DNA of 64,000 nt from the NCBI GenBank assembly GCA_965221735.1, contig OZ244910.1:2604001-2668000 (forward strand). Direction: 5' to 3'. The stretch is from UBA2991 sp965221735 (lineage in GTDB: Bacteria > Chloroflexota > Dehalococcoidia > Tepidiformales > Tepidiformaceae). The translations under genes and the position numbers were made by a program. Shown here piece after piece: positions 46,830 to 59,200 of this stretch. Numbering within the stretch: the first letter of the stretch is position 1; the number at the start of each line of letters is the position of its first letter. The notes under the pieces are model-generated. The model made no database searches, was not told the DNA's origin, and saw nothing but the letters and a program-made list of their open reading frames with translations.

Positions 46830-47205
46830 GGGCGACAGTCTACCCCGGGGTGCGCTGTTCACCACCCGGACTGGTCGGGATTCAGGTCTCCCAAATGGGA
46901 ACCCCATAGTCGCGGATGCCCCGAAGGGCGATGCTGCTCCAGATCGACTGCAGCCGTCACGCCAGGCTCGATGAAGGCCGCGCGCTCGCATTGCGCCCCG
47001 AGCGCTGGCTGGCGATCGTGCGCGCGAAATGAGGAGCGCGCGAGCCCGCGCTACATGAGCGGCAAGCGCACCGGGCAGGGAGTCACCCGAACGCGCAGTT
47101 GGGGTATCCTCTGGTGCAGGCGGAGACGTGGAGTACTGGTGCATGCGACAGGGCCCAGCTGATGGGCGGCGGGTGATCCAGTGACCCGGGCGCGCGGGCC
47201 ATCAC
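46830..47205. promoter_or_regulatory. Divergent upstream region of the R-M pair and the giant surface gene
   Basis: About 375 bases without a supported gene. It must hold promoters for both directions; none is obvious by eye. A GC-rich imperfect inverted stretch occurs near 47015-47045. The poly-C tract follows immediately. Confidence 0.35.
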
Positions 47206-47220
47206 CCCCCCCCCCCCCCC
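47206..47220 (+). repeat. Homopolymeric C15 tract before the giant gene
   Basis: Fifteen consecutive C residues end 4 bases before ATG 47225 and 25 bases before GTG 47246. A GTG at 47182 opens a frame through the tract that is out of phase now but would join the giant frame if the tract lost one C or gained two. Such tracts slip during replication and cause phase variation; they are also prone to sequencing error. Confidence 0.8.
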
Positions 47221-47224
47221 GAAT

Positions 47225-50200
47225 ATGTCAACCGGGAAGGCGGGCGTGGCTAGCGTCAGGCGGCGGCGGACGGGGTGGGACCGCCTTGCCGCGCTCGCGC
47301 TGAGCGCTCTGGCGCTCGCCCTCGTGGCCCTGCCCTCGGGCGAGGCCGACGCGCAGCAGGTCACCTCTCCCGCCGTCCTGCACCGTGACACCATCGTCGA
47401 GGGGCAGACGCGCGCCTTTCAGATCACCAACGTCCCCGCGCGGCCGGAGTACTACCTGCACGCCAGCGTTGCGGGCTCCTTCAGCGCCGAGGCCTCAGAC
47501 GTCACCATCACCACCAACAACCTGCTCGGCCAGGCGCTGACCGTCACGCCCGACGCCGACGGCCCGCGCGCCTACCCCGACAGCGTCTACAGCCGCATCC
47601 GCTTCGAGGTGACGGCGAACAGCGACGGCGACACAGACAACGAGACATTCGGCGTGCGGCTCTGCACCACCGCCGACTGCACCGGCGGCGCCGTGCTGGG
47701 CGAGTGGACGGTCACGATCACGGAGCCCGGGGCGGACACGACCCTCTCCGGCACGGGCGCGACGCTCACCATCCCCGGCGGCAGCGCCGTCTCCGTCATG
47801 GAGATTTCCCGCAACAGCGACGGCCGCGACCGGCGCGCCACGTTCAGCATCAACGTCACCACCGCGCCCACGACGGACATCGTCATCGTCGCCAAGGCGG
47901 ATACAGGAGTGAGCACCGGCGCGATCAGTATGGGCCCCTTCGCCCGCATCAACAGCTCTCTTTCCCGCGACTACCCGCCCGCGGGCGAGGCGGGCCACGA
48001 CCCCGTGAGCGCAGAGTACGTCGTGGGGTACTGGAAGTCCGGCATGATCGGCTCCCAGGAATTCACCATCATTTCCACCGACAATGCGGTGGACACCGCG
48101 GGCGGGACCATCAGGGGCAACCTCAGGTTCCGCGTCCTCCAGGGCAGCGCGTCAGGCTCCAACAACTACACCAACGACATGCCCAACGACGCTGCCGTCT
48201 ACAGCGGCATAGCCATCCCGGACCTGCCGGTGCACGTCACCAACGACGATGAGCCGACGCGCCTCCGCCTGCTCCCCACTAGTCCCGCCGACAACACCGC
48301 CACCGAAGGCAACACGGACAAGGCCTCGGTGCTGGTGAGGCTCGAGCGCGCGCTGGTCGCCGGCGAGGAGGTCACGGCGCTGCTGACGTTCGGCGGCGCG
48401 ACGCTGGGCACGCACTTCACGCTGGCGGCGGCCAGCGGGCAGACCGGCGTTACGTATGCCGACTCCAGCGACGGCACCCGGGGCCTCGTCACGCTCGCTG
48501 GCGCGGGTGTGCAGGAGGGCGTGATCGAGGTCACCGCCCTCACGGACAGCGACTCCGACACTCAGACACTGCAGATCGGGATGCCGCCCACTGACCAGCC
48601 ATGGCGCCCCAATTTCCACCGCTCGAACCTCGACGGCGGTGTCTGCGCCGCGCATGGCTGCCCCGACCGTCCGCCAGGCGACCCCGGCCAGCGCTTCCAG
48701 TCCGTCACCCTCGCCGAGGCGGTGCCCGGCCTCACGATCACCGAGCACGCCGACCCCGACGCGCGCGTGGTCACGGAGGGCATGGATTACAGCTACACCC
48801 TTCAGTTGAACTCGGCGCCGTCGAACGCCGTCACCGTCACCACCACGATCGCATCAGGCGGATCGGTGCAGGCCGGCGGCACGCTCACCTTCAACAGCGG
48901 CAACCATGCGATGCCGCAAACTGTGACGGTGCGCCCCACGGGCAACAACACGGACGAGCCGCGGCGGACGCTGACCGTGACGCACGCCTTCAGCGGCGAC
49001 ACCACGTACGCCGCCCTGTCCAACGTCACCCACGAGGTGAACGTGCTGGACGACGACCCCACCACCGTCACCATGGCCGGCGCCGGCGTCCGCGACCCGG
49101 GCGACTCGAACACCAGCAGCAACATCTCCCGCATCATGGTCGAGGGCGACGCCACGCGAGTCGACCGCACGCTCACCATCACGCTGGGCCGCGCCCTCGT
49201 GGATGGCGAGTATGTGCGCGTGCCCCTCCGCGTCGAGGCCGTCGCCAACGGCAACGATCCGTCGCTGCCGGAGGATCCGCCAGATCGGGACGATGACGAT
49301 GATCCCGAGCTGCCGAGCGATCTCGATCCGCGCCGCACCACCGTGGACAGCGCCCGCGGGCCGCGCGCGAGCGCCAACGTCGCCTGGCCGCCGATCCACA
49401 ACGATGTCGTGATGACCGCCACCGGTACGGGCGTGACGTATGAGCACTCCAACCGCTACACGCCGAATCACATCGGCTTCCGCTACATCGAGTTCCGCGG
49501 CGCGGGCGCGCAGACCGCCACGATCGTCGTCCATGCCCGCGATGGTTTCGACGACGGCGAGCACTATGACGAGGCCTTCGCCATCACCTTTCCGAATGAC
49601 TTTTACGTGTTCGACGAGGACACGGACCAGCCGTTCAGCAGCGCCCCCGTCGACACCAACCTGGGCGGCGGCATCGCGGCCTCCCCGGTCGACGGTGAAG
49701 CGTGGTTCGGCATCACCGATGACGACTACGTGGCGCCCGTAGCCGAGGCCATCGAGGTTTCCAAGACCTGGTCGCTGAAGCCGCCCGGCTTGAGCGACGG
49801 CGCCAGGTTCCGACTCCTCTATGTGACCAGCGGAACCAGAAATGCCAGCGATGACGGCTGGGGCAACTACGACAACTTTGTCCGCGCAGAGATCACCGGC
49901 AACCGGCTTGTACAGGGCGGAGTGACTGATCTGGCGCCGTACGAAAGCGACTTCGCAGCCGTGATCAGTGTTAACGGCGGTGGCAACGCATCGCTCCACG
50001 CCAACCTCGAGGAGGCCGGTTCTGATGCCCCGATCTACTGGGTGGGCGGAACTAAGGTCGCTGACAACAAGGTAGACTTCCTCGACGGCAGTTGGGACGA
50101 CGAGACCAACCCCCGGCACGCCGACGGCAGCGTGGCCACGATCAGCGCGAACGGCTATTGGACGGGATCCGAGTCGAATGGCCAACGCCGTGAATCCTGT

Positions 50201-53200
50201 GGCGGGGGCGCCCACCACCTGAGAGCCGGCTCGACCAACGTGAACATTGGCAAACTCGGCGACGCCACCCTCACCCCGTTGGGACCCACTAGCCCAAGCG
50301 CACAAGCCACGTGCTCCTCCGCGCCTGTGAACAGCGAACAACGACCACTCTACGCACTCTCGACTAAGGAATTCTTCATCCCCGGCGGTGCCTCCATCGA
50401 ACCGACGGCCTCAGCCGCCGAAGGAAGCGCTATCTCGTTCACTGTCACCATCACGACCGCTGCCCCCTCCGGCGGGATTACCATCCCGTACACCCTCGCC
50501 AACGGGCGGGGCGCCTCTGCCGACCAGACCTACACCATCGCCACCAGCGCCGACTACTCCGATGCGGACAGCGGCAGCATCACTATTGCCCAGGGTGACA
50601 CCACAGGCACCATCACCATCAACGCAACGGAGGACAACACCTACGAGGGCGACCACTACTTCACCGTGACGCTGGGGACACCCACCGGCACGGACGCGCC
50701 GAGCGTTCGCCCTGGGGAGAGCACCGCCATCGGCACGATCACCGACGCCGCCGACGCGCCCACGTTCCAGTTCGACCCCGCGACGGTCAGCGCCAACGAA
50801 GAGACCGGCACGGCGACGCTGACGGTCACCAGGACGGGGACGACGCTCGTGCCCGCGTCGGTGACGTGGACGACGGCCGACGGGACGGGCGCGAGCGGCG
50901 CGACGCATCCCGGCGACTACACCTCGGCGACGGGGACGGTGCAGTTCGGCGCGACCGAGTCGTCGAAGACGATCACCGTGGACATCACGGCGGACAGCGC
51001 TGCGGAGAGCGCGGAGACGTTCACGGTCGTGCTCAGCGACCCGGTCGAGGCGACGCTCGGCAGCGCGTCAACGGCCACGGTCACGGTGACCGACACCGAC
51101 ACAGGACCGCCACCGACCGTCGACGTCACGATCTCCGCCTCCTCCGCCGTCGCGGGCGAGGGCGCGGCCGGACCCAGACTCACGGTGACCATCAGCCGCG
51201 CGCTGACCCAGGGCCAGACGGTGACGGTGCCGCTGACGTTCAAGGGCGCGACCGTGACCGATGACTATGGATTGGTTGATGCGATCACGGCGTCCGGGGT
51301 ATCTCTCATCCACTCAGGCGGAACGCACACGCGTCAGAACCCGGCGGTGCAGTTTACGGGCAGCGGGACGACGGCGGAGTTGAGGATCAACTTCCCCGAA
51401 AACAGTACACGCACCCAGCCCTACCTCGTCGTTGACTATGGCACGGCCGACCGCGCGCCGAGCGGCAGCGGGGTGACGGTGGGAACGCTCACGGGCGGGC
51501 CCATCGGCATCGTCCTCGAGGACAATGAGACCGGCGACATCGAGGTGCCGGCGGATTGGCCGCTTGCGCCGTCGGGCCTGAGCGCGGGCGACGACTTCCG
51601 GCTGCTCTTCCGCACCTCGGCGGCGCGCGCCGCGACGTCGTCGAACATCGCCGACTACGACGCATTCGTCCACGAGGTGCTGGCGACGGGCGGTCACGCG
51701 GACATCCTGCCCTACGCCGGCTTCTTCAAGGTGTTCGGGAGCACGCGCAGCAGCTCGGGCTCGACGGGCACGACGGCGCGCGTGCACACCGGCATGGCGG
51801 CGGAACACACCGGCCACGTGCCCTCGAACGGATGGACCGACGGCTCGGCGGCATCGAGCGTCGGCAGCGCCACCGTCGGCACGCCTGTCTACTGGCTGAA
51901 CGGCGCGATCCTGGCCAACAACTATGCCGACCTGTGCGACCTGGGCTGGTCGGGGTCGGGGAGCGGCGTCAGGAGCGGCTTTGATGCTGACGACCCCCGT
52001 AGCGAGGACGGGGCGCGCAACGTCCCGCCGGGGACGACCAACTATCAGCCCTATTCGCCCTGGACGGGCACGGGCAACGCCTGCGAGGCCTTCAACCACC
52101 CCCTGGGGGCCAGCACGGTATCCTACGGGTCGGCCGACAGCGGTGGCGGGCAGACGCTGCTGCACCAAGCCGCCGCGGCCAACACGCAGGAGCGGCCGCT
52201 CTTCGGGATGTCGCCCGTCTTCAAGGTGGCGGCGCAGGCGGCGTTGCCGGAGCTGAGTTTCGCACGCGCTACGTCCCTGGTGAACGAGGATGACGGCACT
52301 CTCTCGGTGACCGTGAATGCCGATCCAGCGCCGAGCGCCAACCTCACGGTGACGTACTCGGTCGAGGACTCGTCGAGCGGGCAGGCAGGACTTGAGGCGA
52401 CGAGCGGAGTCGACTTCACCGCGCCCTCGGGCACGTTCACCATCAACGCCGGTGCGACGAGCGGCACGATCGTCATCACGATCACCGATGACGCTATCTT
52501 TGAGAAACCTGAGAACTTCCGACTGCGACTCACTGCCTCATCTGGCTACACCGTAGACCTGTCAAGAGGTAACACCACCGTCGGCATCAACGATGACGAT
52601 CGCGCGGAGCTCACGCTTGGGCAGGCGTCGTACACGGCGTTGGAGAGCGGGGGCGCCGTCGCAATCACCGTCAACCTCAACGCGACAGCGCCCGATGTGG
52701 TGAACGTCAGGCTCACCCTGGCCGACGGCACGGCGTCGGGCGCCAGCGGCGGCGCCGGCGCCGACTTCGACAGCGACCAGCTGAATGCGACGATCGCGGC
52801 CGGGGCGGACACCGCAACGTTCAGCATCCCGATCACCAACGACGGCGATGCCGAGGCGGACGAGACGTTCACAGCGACGCTCAGCAAACGGGGCAGCGGC
52901 GGTGTGACTGCGAACACGGACCTTGGCGACCCACACGTCGCGACCATCACCATTGCCGACGACGACCATGCGCAGGGGCTGCTGTTCGCTCCGTCCGCCG
53001 CCACCGGCCTGACGCTGGACGAGGGCGCCACGGCCACCTACACCGTCCGCCTGGCGACCGCGCCGACGGGCACGGTGACGGTGACGATCAGCGGCGCGGG
53101 CTCCGGCATCACCGTCGACACCGACCCCTCGATGGCGAGCGACCAGAACACGCTGACGTTCACGACGTCCGACTGGTACATCGCGCAAGAGGTCACCGTC

Positions 53201-56200
53201 AGCGCGGGCCAGGACTTGAACGCCGCGGACGAGATGGTCACGCTCAGCCACGCGCCGACCGGCGGCGGCTATTCGTCGAGCCACAACGCCGACTTCGGCG
53301 TGACGGCGGACGACGACGAGACGGCGGTGCCGGTGACCGTCACCATGTCCGCCTCCGACGGCGACTCAGACGGCAACGCGGTGGAGAACGGCGCGGGGGC
53401 GACGGGGTACCGGACGATCACGGTCACGCTGGGGCGGGCGCTGACCGGGGCGGAGACGGTGACGGTGCCGCTGACGGTCGTGGGCGCGACGGTCGCGGAC
53501 GACTACACCTTCGGGCTGCAGCCGGCGACGCAGACGGGCGTGACCCTGCTGAACTCGGGCGCGACCTACACGGCGCAGAACCCGGCGCTGCGCTTCGTCT
53601 CCGGCGGCACGACGGCGACGCTGCGGCTGCGGCCGGTCAACGACAGCGACCGCGAGCAGCCCTACGCCGTCGTGGACTTCGGCACGGACAGCCGCGCGCC
53701 CTCGGGCGTCAACGTGACGGTGGGCGACGTCAGCGGCGGCCCGATCGGGATCGTGCTGGTGGACGACGAGACGGGCGCCATCGAGGTGCCGTCGTCGTGG
53801 GGGCTGGCGCCGTCCAGCGGCGTGGGCCCCGGCGACGACTTCCGGCTGCTGTTCCGGACCTCGAGTGGCCGGGACGCCACGTCCACGGACATCGCCGACT
53901 ACGACGCCTTCGTCCGCGAGGTGCTGGCGACGGGCGGTCACGCGGACATCCTGCCCTACGCGGGCTTCTTCAAGGTGTTCGGGAGCACGCGCAGCGGGAG
54001 CGGCAGCACGGGCGCGACGGCGCGCTTCCACAATGGACTGGTCACGACCGGGGAACACAACGACCACCACGATCAGGCGGGCGACCTGTGGGCGGACGGA
54101 TCGGCGCGGAGCACGCGCAACACGGCGCAAACGCGCATCTATTGGCTCAACGGCCCAATCCTCGCCAACAACTACGCCGACTTGTGTGACCTCAACTGGA
54201 CGAGCACCCCTGGCATCAGCAACGGCTTCGACCGTGCAGACCCGCGCAGCGAGGACGGCACGCAAAACAACCCGGACAGCCCTGGCCAGGCGCAACAGCC
54301 GTGGACGGGTTCGGGCAACGCCTGCGAGGCGTGGGACCACCCGCTCGGAGCCAACACGGTCTCGCGCGGCGCCGTCGACAGCACCGGCAGCCTCTGGCAC
54401 GCCAGCGCCGAGGCCAACACGCAGATACGGCCGCTCTACGGCCTGTCGCCCGTCTTCACCGTGGAGGGGGCGACGGCGGAGCTGAGCGTCTCGGCGAGCG
54501 GGACGGTGACCGAGGGCGGCACGCTGACGGTCACGGTGACGCTGAGCAGGAACGCCGACGCGAACCTCTCCATTCCCGTGCGGATGCGCACGAGCGGCAA
54601 TCCCACCGCGTCGGCGGCGGACTTCACGCTCTCCAATAGCGGCAGCGTCGCGATCACGAGCGGGACCAGCAGCGGCACGCTCACCTTCAGCGCCACGGAC
54701 GACCGGATCGACGAGGACGCGGAGACGCTCGTGCTGGAGTTCGGGGCGCTGCCCTCGGGCGTCGTCGCGGGCACGGCGGACAGCGTCGCGATCACGATCA
54801 ACGACAACGACACGGCCGGCGTCACGGTCACGCAGACGGGCGGGAACACGGTCGTCGCCGAGAACGGCGGCACGGACACGTACACGGTGGCGCTGGACAC
54901 GCAGCCGCTGACGAACGTGGTGATCACGCTCACGAGCGGCGTCCCGGCGGCGGCGGTCTTGAGCGGGGGCGGGCAGACGAATCAGGGCACGCTGACGCTG
55001 ACCTTCACCCCGTCCAACTGGAACACGGCCCAGACGGTGACCGTGCGCGGCGTGAACGACGACATCGACAACCAGGGCGACCGCCGCGACGTGACGATCA
55101 CGCAGGCGGTCACGACGGGCGACACGGGCGGCAAGTACACCACCAGCACGGCCGTCGCCAACGTGAGCGTGCGCGTCAACGACGACGATGTGGCGGCGGT
55201 GACCGTCACCCCGAGCGGCGGCACGACGGTGGTGACCGAGGACCAGAGCGACACGGACGACTACACGGTCGTGCTGGCCACGCAGCCGCTGGGCAACGTG
55301 ACGATCACGGCGACGGCGCCGGCGGGGGCGCAGGTCAGCGACGACGGCGGCTCGACGTGGGGCTCGTCGGTGGACCTGGTGTTCACGGCGGGCACGTCGG
55401 GCAACTGGGGCACGGCCCAGACCGTGACCGTGCGCGGCGAGCAGGACGTCATCGACAACCCGGGCGACCAGCGCAGCGCCACGATCACGCACGCGATCAC
55501 CTCGGGCAACGGCGACGGCTCGCGTTACAGGCCGTCGACGCCGAGCATCGACAGCGTCGCGGTGACGGTCACGGACGACGACGCGGCGCCGACGGCGATC
55601 GCGCTGAGCGTGGACGACGATTTCGTCCGGGAGGGCGACGGCGCGACGTCGATCACGGTCACGGCGACCGTGCAGGGCGCGACGCGCTTCGGCGTGCCCA
55701 AGGCGGTCGTGGTGACGGTCACCCCGCTCGCCGACAGGAGCGGATTCAACTACGTGGACATGACGGCGGTGAGCCCGTTCACGATCACGATCCCCGCGGG
55801 GGCGCAGTCGGCCACGGGGATGTTCACGCTCACGCCCGACGCCGACGTCGTCGACGAGGTGACCAACGTGGTCACGGTGGGCGGCAGCATCGGCGGCGAC
55901 ACCGCGACGACGATCAACACGGATGACATCGTGCTGCAAGACGACGACGCCACGCCGACGGGCGTCACGCTGAGCGTGAGCCCGACGTCGATCACCGAGA
56001 ACGGCGGCGCGCGCACCGTCGCGGTCACGGCGACGGTGGACGGCAGCACGCGCTTCGGGACCGCCAAGACGGTGGCGGTCACGGTGGACGGGCACAACGC
56101 GGCGGGCCGGGTCAACTTCGTGGCGGCGACCAGCTTCAACATCACCATCCCGGCGGAGGATCAGGCGTCCGCGCCCTTCCACATCACGGTCACGCCGACG

Positions 56201-59200
56201 AACAACGCCTGGGACGAGCAGAACGGCGCGGCGGCGCTCAGCGGCACGCTCGGCAGTGTGACCGTCACCGGCGCGAGCGTGACCATCACCGACGACGACG
56301 CGCCGCCGCCGGGGGTGGCGCTGAGCGTGAACCGGGCGTCGATCGCGGAGGGCGCGGGCGCGACGTCGATCACGGTCACGGCGACGGTGCGGGGCGCGAC
56401 GCGTTACGGCTCGGCCAGGACGGTGACGGTGTCGCAGGCGGGTTCCGGCGGGGCCAACGTGGTCGACTACACGGCGACGGCGCCGGGGACGATCACGATC
56501 GCGGCGGGCGCGGCGTCCAGCACCACCTCGTTCACGCTCACCCCGACGGACGACGCGACGGACGAGTTCGACGAGACGGTGACGGTCTCGGGCTCAGGCG
56601 CCGGCATCGCCTCCATCTCGACGGCGGCGATCACGCTCACCGACGACGACGCCACGACGATCGCGATCAGCGCGCCGGCCGGCGGCATCGCCGAGAACGG
56701 CGGCACGAAGGACGTGACGCTGACGCTGAGCCGCGCGCTGCTGACGGGGGAGACGGTGACCGTGCCGCTCGAGGTGGTGGGCGTGACGGCGTCGGACGAC
56801 TACACGGTCGCGCTTGAGCCCTCGTCGCAGCCGGGGGTGACGCTCTCGCAGAGCGGCCCTGACAGCGCGCAGCAGCCGAAGGTGACGCTTGGGAGCGGCG
56901 CGCAAGCGGCCGTGCTGCGCTTCACGGCGGTCGACGACGCGCTGCGCCAGCAGCCCTACGCGGTGGTCAGGTACGGCACGGGGGCGCGCGTGCCGAGCGG
57001 GGCCGGCGTGGACTTCGCGGCGCCCACGGACGGCCCGGTCGGCTTCGTGCTCACGGACGACGAGACGGGCGCCGTCGGGGTGCTCCCCAGCTGGGGGCTG
57101 CTGCCGAGCCAGGCTGAGGCGTTCAAGCTGGACTTCCGCCTGGTCTTCGTGACCTCGGGCCAGCGCGACGCCTCGTCCGGGGACATCGCCGACTACGACC
57201 ACTTCATCCGCCTGCACCTGGCGGAGGGGCACGCCGACATCGTCCCCTACGCCGGCTTCTTCACGGCGCTGGGCTCCACCTCCGGCGTGACGCTGCAGGC
57301 CCACGCGGGCGTGAGCGGCTCCGCTTCGATGGACTTCTTCTGGCTGGGGGAGACGGGCACGACCGGCGAGCGCCGGCTGGCGGCGAGCAATTCGCAATTC
57401 AGAGGGGAATGGTTCGAGGGCTCGACCCCGTCGCAGCAGTCGGTGCCGCGCGACGAGTCGGGGGCGCGGGCGGCGATCGCCGCTACCGGCTACTTCACGG
57501 GCTCGACGGCCGCGGGCGCGCGCTCCTCAAACCCGCTCGGCTCGGCCAGCGTCACCCTCGGCTACCTCAACGACTCGGGCGCCGGGCGCGCCCCGCTGGG
57601 CAGCGGCCAGACGGCGTCGGGCACCGCGACCCGCAGCTTCTACGGGCTCTCCCCGGTCTTCAGCTACGTCGGCGACCCGGCGATCACCATTAGCTCGCAG
57701 GCGACGAGCGTGACCGAGGGGACGGCGATCACCTTCACCATCGAGGCCGACCCGGCGCCGACCGCCAACCTGCCGATCAACCTGGTGGTGAGCGACGACG
57801 GGCACGTCCTCCCGCCCGCCGCAACGGGCATCAAGAACGGCGCCGTCACCATCGCGGCGAACACGACCTCGGTGACGTACACCGTGAACACGGTGGACGA
57901 ATCGACGGACGAGCCCGATACCGCCATGGGCGTAGCGATCGCCGTCGGCGACAACTACGCCCTGGGTTCTCCGAGCATCGCAACCGTGACGGTCGAAGAC
58001 GACGACGCGATGACCGTGTCCGTCTCGGGCGGCGGCGGCACGGTGAACGAGGGGTCCAGCACGGACTACACCGTGGACCCCGGGCGCGACCTCGACTCGG
58101 GCGAGACCGTGACGATCCACTTCGCGCCCGCGGGCAGCGCGACGCAGGGGTCGGACTACGTCATCAGCTGCCACGGCGCGGGCGTGACCTGCACCGGGCT
58201 GGGCGGGACCACGCCGGTGCTGACGATCCGCGGCGGCGCCAACGTGCGCCGGGGGACGATCCGGGTCAGCGCGCGCACCGACTCGGCGCACCCGGAGAGC
58301 GGCGAGACGGCCGGGATCAGCCTGCGCTCCGGACACACGAGCACGGGATCGGGCGGAACGTTCTCGGTCAGCGGCACGCCGACCACGTTCACGATCACGA
58401 GCATCGCGCCGGCGGCCATCACCGCTTCGTTCGGGGCCGCCACGTACACCGGCACCGAGGCGGTCGGGAGCCGCACGGTGACGATCCCGGTCAGTCTCTC
58501 CGCCGCCGCGCCCTCTGGCGGGCTGAGCGTCGCCTACACCGCGCACAGCTCGGGCACGGCCGCCGCCTCGGACTACGGCGTCAGCCCCGCCGCCAGCGTG
58601 AGCATCGCCCAGGGGGCCACCAGCGCCAGCATCACGGTGACCATCACCGACGACGCGCTCCACGAAGGCGCGGAGACCATCGTCCTCGACATCAGCGGCG
58701 GCTCCGGCTACAGCCCCGGCGCGACCGCGCGGACGACCGTCACGATCACGGACGACGACCCCGCGCCCACAGCTGTGGCGTTGAGCGTCGACGACACGTC
58801 CGTGGGCGAAGGCGAGGGCGCCCAGACGATCACCGTCACCGCGACGGTCGGCGGGAGCACGCGCTGGGGCGCCGCGCAGACGGTCGCGGTGGCGGTCGCC
58901 GGCTCCGGCAACTCGAACGTCGTGGGCTTCACGGCGCAGCCCGCCACCTTCAGCATCACCATCGCCGCGGGCGCGCAGACCGGCACCGGCACGTTCACGC
59001 TCACGCCCCAGGACGACAACACCGCCGAGAACGCGGAGACGATCACGGTCTCGGGCACGCTGGGCGGCGCCACCGTCAGCTCCGCCACCATCACCCTGAC
59101 GGACGACGACACGGCCCCGGCGCCGCCCGTGACGGTGACGCTCGCAGCCTCCGGCGGCGACGCGGACGGCAACGCCGTCGAGGGGGCGAGCGGGGCCACG

